Positions 8,575-16,828 of a stretch of DNA of 29,203 nt are shown piece by piece. The notes under the pieces are model-generated. The model saw only the letters and a program-made list of their open reading frames with translations. It searched no databases and had not been told where the DNA came from. The position numbers were made by a program, and so were the translations under genes. Source of the stretch: Anaerohalosphaeraceae bacterium (GTDB lineage: Bacteria > Planctomycetota > Phycisphaerae > Sedimentisphaerales > Anaerohalosphaeraceae); contig DAOSUR010000023.1 of NCBI GenBank assembly GCA_035378985.1, positions 1 through 29,203 of the forward strand, read 5' to 3'. Numbering within the stretch: position 1 is the stretch's first letter; each line of letters starts with the position of its first letter.

Positions 8575-8603
8575 ATTCTCAACAAATAAAAAATAAATGT
8601 CAA
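8575..8603 (-). promoter_or_regulatory. Possible promoter upstream of the 7772-8509 PEP-CTERM gene
   Basis: Minus-strand TTGACA (8603-8598), 17-nt AT-rich spacer, GAGAAT (8580-8575), about 66 nt before the start at 8509. The -35 box is perfect and the -10 box weak. The surrounding 8585-8650 stretch is strongly AT-rich. Confidence 0.35.
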
Positions 8604-8643
8604 GAAAAATACCCTAAAATTTAAATTTTTTTATTTCTGGATA

Positions 8644-10473
8644 TTACTCATATATTGTACCGTATAAGTATCGAATTATGTAAACATCCACAGAATTAAC
8701 AATACCATTTTGATCAACATCCGCCAAGTCATAATATTTCTCAAACCACTCTCTCTCATTTGTATTCAAAATCCCGCCATAAAAATAGCGAACAATATAA
8801 AGATCAACACTGTTGACTATCTTATCCATATTCGTGTCGGCAAACAAACAATTCCAAGCTTTGGGCTGACCGGGTCCATAGGTAACCCGCATTAATGGGT
8901 CGCCAATTACCACTTCCGACCAGCTCAAATACGGAATTGCCGACCAGGCCGCCTCCGCAAATGTCAAATCAGCCCGTCCATCGCCATCTCGGTCCGCCAA
9001 CAAATTGCTGTACAAAAATTGATTATCAATTGCTGCATCCGCCTGCGGTTCAAAGCTGTGCCCAATCGCACCCGTCCCGCCCGCCTTGATAAAATCAACG
9101 ATTTTTGCCTGAGTCGTCGAAACATTTGAAAACAGCGTCACTGCATTAAAGCTCTCCAGCGAGGTAAATACCGCCCCGTTCAAAAAGGAAAAAAGAACTC
9201 CCCCGTCTGCCCCGCCGTTCAGCAAATACGTCTTGGAGCGCCCTTCATCTCCGTTCATCCCAAAACAGCTGAACCCAATCACCCCCTGCGGCTCCATCCT
9301 GTTCGGAAAATACGCATACAAGATTTCAAATACCCCTGCCGATGTGCAGGTTCGCTCCCGGTAGTCCAATATTACCGGCAAATCCTTCATCGCCGGCGAA
9401 GACCCAAAATACAGCGCCCCCTGTGCAAAATATCCCACAGACAGACTGTTAAATGCTTCTACATAATCATTCTTCACACAATTGCCGTAGGCATCCGGAG
9501 GCCACGGGGCCCCCTGATATTCCCAAAAATTCATACTGCTGTCGTGCAGATTGAACACCCGGTTGTAATCAATATCCCCGGAAGGAGCTTTGGGAGCATC
9601 ATCGAGGATTACAACCGCCTGTTTTGGATTGACCCCGCATTGCGGAGAACCGGCCCGCTTGGCCCGCTCCAGCATCGCACGCACAGCAAAAATCGCACTT
9701 TGGCCCTGATTCTTCGGCCCATCCAGCCGGCAGACTAAATACATCCTCCCCGGGCCAAACCGCCGACGGATGACCCCGTACCCATACGCCGTCCCCTCCA
9801 TATACGGGGAATCCACACCCGGTTTGCGTGAAATGGCAAAGGACCAGGTCAAATCATCCGCATACGGCATCTGTCGTTCAAACAAATCAAACCGGCTTCG
9901 ACACCCCTGATACGGATTGACAATCCGATTCTCGATTGGACAGGGATTGCCGCCGTATTCCAAATACCAAAGACAGGTCAGTTCCGACTCCACCGAAGCC
10001 GCATTCACCTGACATTCCGCATTCATCACAATCGACCAGTTGGAGCCGCCTGGGTAAACCACATCGGCAAAGTTCGGTTTGGTGTCCTCAATGCGGTACG
10101 GTAATCCCGCCGTCGTGATGATCACTTTAATCTGTTTTTCGATTCCGTTGGCCAGCAGATACGATCGAACCGGTCCGGCAATCAGATTGTTGTACTGCTC
10201 CCGCGTGATAATTTCATCCGCCGCCGTTGAATTCGGCCCGCTGCAGTCTGCCAGTCCCTGCAGTTCCAGCACCTGCCAATCCTGAATGGACGGATAATAC
10301 CATCGGTACATCTTCGCAATATACCGACTCGTGTTGCTTTGAGAGTTGACCAAAATCAGAACATCAGAAGGGCCAATATCGGCACATACAAAAGCGGAAT
10401 AAAACACAAAAAGAGACAAAAGAAGCAGACAGTAGAGATGCTCCCCCCTTTTTCTTCCTCCTCGTTTCGCCAT
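8644..10473 (-). CDS. TIGR03790-like secreted protein with two C-terminal dockerin-type repeats
   Basis: A 609-residue exported protein. The start at 10473 has AAGGA 8 nt upstream and is followed by a basic N-region and the hydrophobic stretch LYCLLLLSLFVFYSAFVCA. The mature N-terminus GPSDVLILVNSQSNTSRYIA, then GLPYRIEDTKP and the long middle region, resemble the uncharacterised TIGR03790 family, described as occurring mainly in genomes with PEP-CTERM/exosortase systems. This match is from memory and not searched. The last 65 residues hold two EF-hand-like dockerin I repeats, DTNMDKIVNSVDLYIVRYFYG and DVDQNGIVNSVDVYIIRYLYG, with the calcium-loop Asp/Asn positions mostly kept. A dockerin would tether the protein to a cohesin on a surface partner. 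It lies between PEP-CTERM genes, directly after one with a cohesin-like body. Function unknown. Confidence 0.75.
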   Translation of the reverse strand: MAKRGGRKRGEHLYCLLLLSLFVFYSAFVCADIGPSDVLILVNSQSNTSRYIAKMYRWYYPSIQDWQVLELQGLADCSGPNSTAADEIITREQYNNLIAGPVRSYLLANGIEKQIKVIITTAGLPYRIEDTKPNFADVVYPGGSNWSIVMNAECQVNAASVESELTCLWYLEYGGNPCPIENRIVNPYQGCRSRFDLFERQMPYADDLTWSFAISRKPGVDSPYMEGTAYGYGVIRRRFGPGRMYLVCRLDGPKNQGQSAIFAVRAMLERAKRAGSPQCGVNPKQAVVILDDAPKAPSGDIDYNRVFNLHDSSMNFWEYQGAPWPPDAYGNCVKNDYVEAFNSLSVGYFAQGALYFGSSPAMKDLPVILDYRERTCTSAGVFEILYAYFPNRMEPQGVIGFSCFGMNGDEGRSKTYLLNGGADGGVLFSFLNGAVFTSLESFNAVTLFSNVSTTQAKIVDFIKAGGTGAIGHSFEPQADAAIDNQFLYSNLLADRDGDGRADLTFAEAAWSAIPYLSWSEVVIGDPLMRVTYGPGQPKAWNCLFADTNMDKIVNSVDLYIVRYFYGGILNTNEREWFEKYYDLADVDQNGIVNSVDVYIIRYLYGTIYE

Positions 10474-10509
10474 CGGACATCCTTACCTAAACGGGGTTTT
10501 CCTCTCTCC

Positions 10510-10573
10510 CTGAACGGAACCAATCCGTCAGACCTTCCCTGCCCCATTTGACGAAACCCAGGTTTCCGTTCAG
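10510..10573. repeat. 10-bp inverted repeat between two secreted-protein genes
   Basis: CTGAACGGAA (10510-10519) and TTCCGTTCAG (10564-10573) are perfect inverted copies, 44 nt apart, abutting the stop of the 10575-11201 gene. The inner part also holds GAAACC/GGTTTC (10553-10566). There is no T-run on either strand, so it is not a standard terminator. It may attenuate read-through or protect the upstream message. Seen directly; role inferred. Confidence 0.5.
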
Positions 10574-10574
10574 T

Positions 10575-11201
10575 TTATTTCATACGGCGGGCTTTCAAAA
10601 CCATCAGCCCCATTGAACCGAGCAGTACCAAACTTGCCGGTTCCGGAACGATCGTGAAAACCCGCTGCGACTCCGCCTCGTTAAAAACGCCCCCCAGCAT
10701 ATTTCCCCACGTAGTCGGATTCAGGGGGTTATAATCCCGGAGAATTCCGCCGAATCCTCCTCCGCCGTCTCCGAGCGTATAAACCACTTGTCCCACCCCA
10801 AGGGCCTCGACAGAAAACTCTGCAATCTTTTGATAGCCGCCCACTCCCAGCGAGGAATCAACACCTGCAGACACAGCCGTCATCGACAAATCACGGATAG
10901 CCCCCGACGGAGAATTGATGCCGGCTGTCAGAACATCCGCAACAAAGGGCTTGATAACGCTCAGACTGCCCGGAACCACTTTCAGCATCCCTGTACCGGA
11001 AACAAATGCACTCAGCTGCCAACTGTTCAAACCATTCATTCCGGCGGCTTCTTCCGCATAAGCAAAAAGAGAAACAGTCGTCGTCTGTCCGACAACAAGT
11101 GTTGTTCTATGCGCGGTTATTTTAAAAGAAAGGGCACCAAATGAAGATGATGTGAAAATGATGGTAAACAGGAGGCCTGCTCGCAGAAAGAGTTTCTTCA
11201 T
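10575..11201 (-). CDS. PEP-CTERM protein with a cohesin-like body
   Basis: A 208-residue exported protein. The ATG at 11201 has GAGGAG 9 nt upstream; the preceding GTG at 11204 is the alternative. A signal peptide (KLFLRAGLLFTIIFTSSSFGA) leads into LSFKITAHRTTLVVGQTTTVSLFAYA. Then come a W-containing central strand, VVPGSLSV and KIAEFSVEALGVGQVVYTL. The order 'potentially stabilising N-strand, VGxTxxV, body, IAxFxxxALxxG' is the pattern of cohesin-type beta-sandwich domains. The C-terminus is the sorting signal VPEPASLVLLGSMGLMVLKARR. If it is a true cohesin fold, it would be an envelope-anchored partner for dockerin proteins such as its downstream neighbour. Cohesin identity is inference; the PEP-CTERM call is firm. 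It is the first gene of the minus-strand secretome block. Confidence 0.8.
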   Translation of the reverse strand: MKKLFLRAGLLFTIIFTSSSFGALSFKITAHRTTLVVGQTTTVSLFAYAEEAAGMNGLNSWQLSAFVSGTGMLKVVPGSLSVIKPFVADVLTAGINSPSGAIRDLSMTAVSAGVDSSLGVGGYQKIAEFSVEALGVGQVVYTLGDGGGGFGGILRDYNPLNPTTWGNMLGGVFNEAESQRVFTIVPEPASLVLLGSMGLMVLKARRMK

Positions 11202-11483
11202 CACCCAGCTCTCCTCAACAAGAAAGTTTTCTCTTCTCTTTCCAGTTGATCTTGTCTATTTCGCTTCAGCAGATAGACATCCTCATCCGATTTCAATTTA
11301 CTTTTTTTGTAAAAAAAAGCAAGTAAAAAATATATGAAATTGTCAAAACAAAAAATATCGCACATTTAAGATATAATAATCTTATGACTTTTCGTATATC
11401 TTTTTTTGTTCTTTTCCTCTTTTTCGGCGATATAATGTGAATTAACCGATTAAACAGCAGTATAAAGATATAATGGATGCATT
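11202..11483. promoter_or_regulatory. AT-rich divergent intergenic region between the PEP-CTERM block and pilT
   Basis: No gene is seen in these 282 bp. For pilT (plus) there are three TATAAT hexamers, at 11372-11377, 11431-11436 and 11469-11474, none with a clear -35 box at 17 nt. For the PEP-CTERM gene (minus), TTGCTT-N16-TAAATT (11322-11295) is a possible promoter. In its leader, GTCTAT (11254-11259) and ATAGAC (11273-11278) form a 6-bp hairpin with a 13-nt loop. No sigma-54 -24/-12 element, reported upstream of some PEP-CTERM genes, was found. Confidence 0.35.
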
Positions 11484-12644
11484 ATGAACAAAAAAGACAA
11501 TCTCTTTTCCCCTGACGCGAAAGTTTATCCTGCCGGTGAAGGCAGTTTCCTCAGCATCAACGACATGCTTGCTTATTTCGAAAAAATGGGCGCGATGCGG
11601 GTCTCCGACCTCCACATCAAAGTCGGCACCCAACCCTGCTATCGCATTGACGGCGATCTGGTCCGTCTCAAAGGCGGGATTGTCACCCAGGAAATTGTCG
11701 AACAGCTGGCCTTTCCCCTCCTGGGACCCAAAAATATTGAAGCCCTTCAGCGCGATACAGCCGTGGACTGCTCCTATCGTTACGGCACCCTTCAGTTTCG
11801 CCTGAATGCCTTCATGGACAATGACGGCCTGGCTATCGCCATTCGCGCTCTCGGAACCGAAATTCCCAAACCCGAACACATCGGTTTCCCCAACAACGTC
11901 TGGAAAGACATAGTCCGAAAGACACAGGGGCTGGTTCTCTTTACCGGCATTACCGGTGCCGGCAAAAGCACCACTATTGCCTCCCTCATCGAACGAATCA
12001 ATGAGGACCGTGCCTGCCGAATCATCACACTCGAAGACCCCATCGAATACGTCTTCAGTCAGAAAAACTCGATGATTTCCCAGCGGGAGGTCGGCCGAGA
12101 TGTGGACACATTCGCACACGGCCTCCGCTCGATGATGCGGGAAGACCCGGATATCATCTTCGTCGGTGAAATGCGCGATGCTGAAACCGTCGCCCTTACC
12201 CTCACCGCCGCCGAAACCGGCCACCTAGTCTTTTCCACTCTCCATACCCGAGATGTCGTCGGGACCGTCACCCGCATCCTCGATTTCTTCCCGGAAGGCC
12301 GCCAGGAAGAGGTCCGCAACCAGCTGTCCCTCGGGCTGCGCTATATTATCAGTCAGAAACTCATTCCCCGCAAAGACGGCAAAGGCCGCGTGGCCGTGAT
12401 GGAAATTCTCAACAACAATTACGCCGTCGCCAATCTCATCCGAAAAAACAAAATTGAACAGATTTATTCCCAGATGCAGGTCAAAACCAAAGACACCACC
12501 GAAGAAAAAATGATCACGTTTGAAAGCCACCTGGCCATCCTCGTCAAACAGGGAATCATCACCCTTGCCGAAGCCCAGAAATGGGCCAACGACCTCAAAA
12601 GCTTTCACGATGCCATGAAAAGTGAAGCCACTATGACGGATTAA
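11484..12644 (+). CDS. pilT: Type IV pilus retraction ATPase, PilT family
   Basis: A hexameric secretion-superfamily ATPase that depolymerises the type IV pilus for twitching motility; cytoplasmic face of the inner membrane. At 386 residues it is slightly longer than typical PilT (about 345), with an extra N-terminal stretch of about 20 residues before the N-domain. VSDLHIKVGTQPCYRIDGDL is the classic PilT N-domain opening. Walker A is GITGAGKST (about 153-161), the Asp box IITLEDPIEYVF (about 179-190), Walker B DPDIIFVGEMRD (about 220-231) and the His box TGHLVFSTLHT (about 244-254). The AIRNLRE motif of E. coli-type PilT is altered to AIRALGTE, so PilU or another PilT paralogue is possible. 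No other pilus gene lies in the window. The ribosome site is weak (GGAT). A frameshifted lipoprotein gene follows. Confidence 0.93.
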   Translation: MNKKDNLFSPDAKVYPAGEGSFLSINDMLAYFEKMGAMRVSDLHIKVGTQPCYRIDGDLVRLKGGIVTQEIVEQLAFPLLGPKNIEALQRDTAVDCSYRYGTLQFRLNAFMDNDGLAIAIRALGTEIPKPEHIGFPNNVWKDIVRKTQGLVLFTGITGAGKSTTIASLIERINEDRACRIITLEDPIEYVFSQKNSMISQREVGRDVDTFAHGLRSMMREDPDIIFVGEMRDAETVALTLTAAETGHLVFSTLHTRDVVGTVTRILDFFPEGRQEEVRNQLSLGLRYIISQKLIPRKDGKGRVAVMEILNNNYAVANLIRKNKIEQIYSQMQVKTKDTTEEKMITFESHLAILVKQGIITLAEAQKWANDLKSFHDAMKSEATMTD

Positions 12645-12782
12645 CCCCATACATGCGTCTTTTAAAACCGCCTCTTTCTTGGAAACATAAACGCTTTTTT
12701 TAAAACTCGTTCAAACTTCCATACCCCAAAAACTGTATAGGATTATATCGGAAACAGATGATTTTTTATACGGATGACAGGC

Positions 12783-13120
12783 ATGTTCGGTACACTAAAC
12801 AAATCCCTCCAATTCTTCCCGCCCCTCCTGTTTGTGCTCCTGACATCCGCCTGTGGACCCAAAAAGCAGGAACAAACCGTTGTTTTTTGGATGGCCCGCT
12901 CGAAATCACAGAGACAATTCGAAGACGGCTTATAGACAATCCCAAGGAAATCCCTCCTCAGCTTGGAAGCGAATACCCCATTCGAACCTTCCATCCAAAA
13001 CGGGGGATCGAACACAAAATTATTACGTTTCAACCGGATCCGAACATTGACTTTCCAATTACCGTCTTCAATCCGCAGCAGAAACCCGGCCGATTGAACC
13101 CATCAGAAAAGCGAAAATGA
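12783..13120 (+). pseudogene. Small lipoprotein gene interrupted by a one-base frameshift at a T6 run
   Basis: From the ATG at 12783 (in-frame alternative at 12774) the frame encodes MFGTLNKSLQFFPPLLFVLLTSACGPKK, a textbook lipoprotein signal with lipobox LTSAC. It then stops at 12935 after 50 codons. The frame reached by adding one T at the T6 run 12883-12888 stays open to TGA at 13120 and reads FLDGPLEITETIRRRLIDNP, later DFPITVFNPQQKPG. Its codon usage matches the neighbours far better than the original frame beyond that point. Corrected, the product would be a lipoprotein of about 112 residues. The change may be a sequencing error, a real pseudogene, or slippage at the T-run restoring the frame. 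The family is not recognised. A terminator follows at 13200-13226. Confidence 0.55.
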
Positions 13121-13199
13121 GGAAAACTATTCTCCCCCTTTTTGTTTTGTCTCGCTGTTTGGTTTTCGTATTTCCTTCTCCTCGCCCGCCGCCAGCCTC

Positions 13200-13226
13200 C
13201 GGCCGCTGGTGTCTGGCCGCTTTTTT
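13200..13226 (+). terminator. Terminator after the lipoprotein gene
   Basis: CGGCC (13200-13204) pairs with GGCCG (13215-13219) across a 10-nt loop and is followed directly by C and six T (13221-13226). The stem is short but fully GC. It closes the plus-strand pilT/lipoprotein unit, 80 nt past the restored stop. Confidence 0.55.
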
Positions 13227-13275
13227 ATTCTTCTTTTCCCTCCCCCTAATCACTGTGCATACTGACAACTAATTT

Positions 13276-14922
13276 TTATCCTGCTCCCTGACCGCTTGAC
13301 TCCGCTCCTTTAGGCAGGGCCATCGGGATTGTCAGCGAAAAAATCGACCCTTTGCCGACGTCGCTTTCAACTTCAATCGTCCCGGCCAGCAGTTCCGCCA
13401 GCTGCTTGCAGATAGCCAGCCCCAGACCCGTGCCCGGCTCCTTTCGCGTCAGGGAACCGTCCAGCTGGCGAAACTTCTCAAAGATATGCTCCTGCTGGTC
13501 CTTCGGAATGCCCGGCCCGGTATCCGCTATCGAAATCCGCACACTTCGTTCATCCGGCCGGCTGACCTGGATATGAATCCGCCCCTCTTCCGGCGTAAAT
13601 TTGACGGCGTTGCTGAGCAGATTGTACAAAATCTGCTGAACCTTGCCCGGGTCCGTCTGCACCAGCGGCAGATTGTCCTCCATCTGAAGCCGAACCTTCA
13701 GCCGTTTCTGCTCCGTCAAGGGAGAAAAGAACGCCACCAGTCCCTCGCACAATTCCGTGATGCTGGTCTTTTCGATGTGCAGGACCATTTTGCCGGATTC
13801 CGCCTTGGCCAAATCGAGCAGGTCGTTAATCAGATTCAGCAAAGACCGTCCGCTGGTAAGGATATTCTCCGCCCAGCGGCGGCATTTGTCCGGGTCCGAC
13901 GCCGGCTTCTCATACAGCAGCTGTGCAAAACCCAAAATGGCGTTCAGGGGCGTGCGAAACTCATGCGACATATTGGCTAAAAACTCACTCTTGAGTTTGT
14001 TGGCCTTGTACAGTTCGATGTTCTTTTCCGACAGCTCCGCAATCTTGGCGTCCAGCTGCCGATTGGCCTCCTGAAGCTTCTTCTGCGACTGCAGCAGATT
14101 GTCCAGCATGTGATTGAACGCATCCGAGAGCCGTTCAAATTCATCTCCCGTTTTAATCGCACTGCGAATTTCCAAATTCCCCTCGGCAATATTGTTCACC
14201 AGCCCCCGAAGCTGCCGCACCGGACGCAGAATCACCCGCTGCGTAATCATATAAAACGCAATCACCGCGCCCGTGCCCGCAATCAATCCGGCAAAAATCA
14301 TACACAGACGATTCATCAGGGCCGTCCGGGCCGTCTCACGAGGCAGCATCCGCACCACCAGCACACCAACCTGCTGATTGAGATTAAACGGCACGGCTGA
14401 CCCTTCCTTGGAATGGCACTGCAGGCACGTATCCTGCGCCCGCACCAGACGGAGGTAATGATTGCGAGGCGGATGAGACTGTTCGTCATACCAGACGGCA
14501 TCCTGAACATGTTCATCCGCAAGCAGCTCCTCCAGCTTATCCAGCTGCGTTTTCGTCAGGGCCTCCAGGGAACGCCGCTGCTGTTCCGTCTGGTCCAGCC
14601 GAATCCACCGAACCACATATTCATTCGGGTCCGCCGGATGCCCCAGCTCCGTCAGAAGCGGCCGTCCTCCCTCTCGCGCAGAGATTTGCTGAAAATGCCG
14701 TTCAAAAATCAGTTCCGTAATCGCCCGCCCCGCATCCAGAACACTCTTTTGAGCCAGTTTGCCCATCCAGAAATAGGGAATGGAAAGTGCCAAAAGCAGC
14801 GTCAGCAGCATCGCTCCCCCAAACAGCAGCCGGCACTTTTCCGCCAGGGAAAGCGAACGAATCCGCACCGAACGGACGGCTTCGGCAGCCGCGCCAGACA
14901 GCCATGACCGCAGAGATTTCAT
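13276..14922 (-). CDS. Membrane sensor histidine kinase with haem-binding (DUF3365/Tll0287-like) sensor domain
   Basis: A 548-residue two-component sensor. TM1 spans about residues 36-52. The periplasmic domain (about 53-206) ends with CLQCH (166-170), a c-type haem attachment motif, and flanking sequence (AVPFNLNQQVGVLVVRM) resembling the DUF3365/Tll0287-like domain. TM2 is about 207-227. A HAMP linker (RPVRQLRGLVNNIAEGNLEI) and a coiled coil (about 275-312) follow. The phospho-acceptor His320 is in SHEFRTPLNAILGF. The ATPase has an N-box in QQILYNLLSNAVKF, DTGPGIP and GTGLGLAI. No receiver domain is fused and no response regulator lies nearby, so the partner is unknown. It begins 3 nt after the aspS stop, with AAAGG next to the ATG, so expression probably depends on aspS translation. 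A redox or gas-sensing role is inferred from the haem motif. Confidence 0.9.
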   Translation of the reverse strand: MKSLRSWLSGAAAEAVRSVRIRSLSLAEKCRLLFGGAMLLTLLLALSIPYFWMGKLAQKSVLDAGRAITELIFERHFQQISAREGGRPLLTELGHPADPNEYVVRWIRLDQTEQQRRSLEALTKTQLDKLEELLADEHVQDAVWYDEQSHPPRNHYLRLVRAQDTCLQCHSKEGSAVPFNLNQQVGVLVVRMLPRETARTALMNRLCMIFAGLIAGTGAVIAFYMITQRVILRPVRQLRGLVNNIAEGNLEIRSAIKTGDEFERLSDAFNHMLDNLLQSQKKLQEANRQLDAKIAELSEKNIELYKANKLKSEFLANMSHEFRTPLNAILGFAQLLYEKPASDPDKCRRWAENILTSGRSLLNLINDLLDLAKAESGKMVLHIEKTSITELCEGLVAFFSPLTEQKRLKVRLQMEDNLPLVQTDPGKVQQILYNLLSNAVKFTPEEGRIHIQVSRPDERSVRISIADTGPGIPKDQQEHIFEKFRQLDGSLTRKEPGTGLGLAICKQLAELLAGTIEVESDVGKGSIFSLTIPMALPKGAESSGQGAG

Positions 14923-14925
14923 CCT

Positions 14926-16740
14926 TTACTGCATTTCCGCCTGATTCTTGGGCTCCTGATGATGCCGCTGAACGCGAAGATTCAATTCCTGAAGCTGGGA
15001 TAGGTCCACCTCGCTGGGTGCTCCGGTCAGCAGACACTGCCCCCGCTGGGTTTTCGGGAAAGCAATCACATCCCGAATATTATCCGTACCCGTCAGCAGC
15101 ATCACCAGCCGGTCCAGACCAAAGGCGATTCCCCCATGCGGCGGTGCCCCGTATTCGAGGGCCTTCAGGAAGAATCCGAACCGGTCTTCGGCCTGCTTTC
15201 GTGTAATTTTCAGCAAATCAAACACCTTAGCCTGTACAGCCGGCTGGTGGATACGAATCGAGCCCCCGCCGACCTCCGAACCATTGACAACCAAATCATA
15301 GGCCTGGGAGCGGATATGGGCCGGGTCAGTATCCAGTTTGGGCAAATCCTCCGGTATCGGGGCTGTGAACGGGTGATGCATGGAATCATACCGATTCTCC
15401 TCCTCATTCCACTCAAACAGCGGGAAATCCACCACCCACGTAAACCGAAAATCATTCTCTTTAATCAGGCCCAGTTCCTTGCCCAGCCGAACTCGAAGCG
15501 GCGCCAGGGCCTTATTGACAATCGCCGGCTTGTCCGCCACCATCAGAATCAAATCGTCCGCCTTGGCATCAAACCGTTTCAGAATCTCCTGCTGCTGCTG
15601 GGGCGTAAAAAACTTGACCAGGTTGCTCTTGAGCTCCAGCCCCTGTCCGGTTTCCGACGGGGCCACCTTAAACCAGGCCAGTCCCTTGGCTCCCAAATCG
15701 GACACAAAATCCGTCAGGGTTTTTTCGATATCGCTTCGTGAATATTTTCCGCCTCCCGGCGCACAGAGTCCCTTGACGATTCCGCCCTTCTGAACCGCAT
15801 CCGTAAAGACCTTGAAGGAACAGGCCGCCGCAATATCGCTGATATCCTTCAGTTTCATCTCAAAGCGCAAATCCGGCCGGTCGATGCCGTATTCCTCCAT
15901 CGCCTGCTGGTAGGTCATTCGCGGCACCGGCAGCGGGACCTGAACCCCCAGAATCTCCTGGAAAATACGGGCAATCAGCCGTTCGTTGACCGTCATCACA
16001 TCGTCAGCGGTCACAAAACTCATTTCGACATCAATCTGGGTAAACTCCGCCTGCCGGTCGGCTCGCGGGTCCTCATCCCGGAAGCAGCGGACAATCTGGA
16101 AATAGCGCTCACAGCCGGCCACCATCAGGATTTGTTTGAACAGCTGCGGCGACTGCGGCAGAGCGTAAAACATCCCTTTGCACAGCCGGCTGGGAACCAG
16201 AAAATCCCGCGCCCCTTCCGGAGTGCTTTTGCCGAGCATCGGGGTTTCTATCTCCCAGAACCCCTGCTGGTCAAAATAGTCGCGTGCAATCTTTGTCACA
16301 CGATGACGTACCTGCAGCCGCTTCTGCATCGAACGGCGGCGCAGGTCAATGTACCGATACGCCAAACGCAGCTCTTCGTTGACCTGCTCAACAGTATCCG
16401 GGTCAAACGGCGGAGTCTTGGCAGTATTCAGGACCGTCAGCCGATGAATGACCACTTCAATCTGTCCGGTATCCAGCTTCGGATTCTCCAATCCGGCCCC
16501 GCGGGCGCGGACCTTGCCCTCGCAGGCAATCACCCATTCACAGCGAAGGATCCGGGCCAGCTGGTGACTGTCCGCATCGCATTCCGGGTCAAATACAATC
16601 TGAACCAGGCCGCTGCGGTCCCGCAAATCGACAAAAACCAGATTCCCATGATCGCGGTAGGAATTGACCCATCCGCAGAGTGCCACTTCCTGACCGATAT
16701 GCTCCGGACGGAGCATCCCGCAATGATGTGTTCGTTTCAA
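14926..16740 (-). CDS. aspS: Aspartyl-tRNA synthetase, bacterial type
   Basis: Charges tRNA with aspartate. I prefer the TTG at 16740: it gives the family's standard N-terminus (M)KRTHHCGMLRPEHIG and has AAAGGTGG 6 nt upstream. A GTG at 16749 adds three residues but has no spaced ribosome site. At 604 residues the length is typical. Domains in order: OB-fold anticodon-binding (about 1-105, with GWVNSYRDHGNLVFVDLRDR), class II motif 1, motif 2 (FRDEDPRADRQAEFTQIDVE), the bacterial GAD insertion (about 290-410), and motif 3 (GIAFGLDRLVMLL). The flipping-loop region STPEGARDFLVPSR is standard. Whether it discriminates tRNA-Asp from tRNA-Asn cannot be judged here. The promoter is at 16800-16828, with a hairpin at the expected transcript start. 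The haem-type histidine kinase gene follows after 3 nt. Confidence 0.96.
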   Translation of the reverse strand: MKRTHHCGMLRPEHIGQEVALCGWVNSYRDHGNLVFVDLRDRSGLVQIVFDPECDADSHQLARILRCEWVIACEGKVRARGAGLENPKLDTGQIEVVIHRLTVLNTAKTPPFDPDTVEQVNEELRLAYRYIDLRRRSMQKRLQVRHRVTKIARDYFDQQGFWEIETPMLGKSTPEGARDFLVPSRLCKGMFYALPQSPQLFKQILMVAGCERYFQIVRCFRDEDPRADRQAEFTQIDVEMSFVTADDVMTVNERLIARIFQEILGVQVPLPVPRMTYQQAMEEYGIDRPDLRFEMKLKDISDIAAACSFKVFTDAVQKGGIVKGLCAPGGGKYSRSDIEKTLTDFVSDLGAKGLAWFKVAPSETGQGLELKSNLVKFFTPQQQQEILKRFDAKADDLILMVADKPAIVNKALAPLRVRLGKELGLIKENDFRFTWVVDFPLFEWNEEENRYDSMHHPFTAPIPEDLPKLDTDPAHIRSQAYDLVVNGSEVGGGSIRIHQPAVQAKVFDLLKITRKQAEDRFGFFLKALEYGAPPHGGIAFGLDRLVMLLTGTDNIRDVIAFPKTQRGQCLLTGAPSEVDLSQLQELNLRVQRHHQEPKNQAEMQ

Positions 16741-16777
16741 ATTGCCCACCTTTCCATTCTCGACTAACTTGACAATT

Positions 16778-16802
16778 CCTGCCGTTTGACAAACTGGGCA
16801 GG
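16778..16802. promoter_or_regulatory. Hairpin at the aspS transcription start
   Basis: CCTGCC-GTTTG (16778-16788), one A, then CAAAC-TG-GGCAGG (16790-16802) form an 11-bp stem with a 2-nt bulge. It begins inside the predicted -10 box of aspS and covers the likely first transcribed bases. It could be an operator dyad or a 5'-end stabilising hairpin. Seen directly; role inferred. Confidence 0.45.
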
Positions 16803-16828
16803 ATAGCCCAAAAAGCCGCCTTCGTCAA
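16800..16828 (-). promoter_or_regulatory. Predicted sigma-70-type promoter of aspS and the histidine kinase
   Basis: Minus-strand TTGACG (16828-16823), 17-nt spacer, TATCCT (16805-16800), 60 nt before the TTG start of aspS. The -35 box is identical to that of gyrA. The rest of the divergent gap up to 17012 shows no gene. Confidence 0.6.

Noticed and set aside
7686..11483. Sigma-54 promoters ahead of the PEP-CTERM genes
   Set aside because: No TGGCAC-N5-TTGC element was found upstream of any of the three genes. Only sigma-70-like matches are present.
12743..13033. Minus-strand open frame opposite the lipoprotein gene
   Set aside because: No ribosome site or recognisable domain. The opposite strand has a clear lipobox signal and typical codons.
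13068..13268. Minus-strand open frame of 66 codons with a hydrophobic C-terminal part
   Set aside because: It covers the terminator region after the lipoprotein gene, is Lys/Arg/Gly-rich and has no ribosome site. Likely chance.
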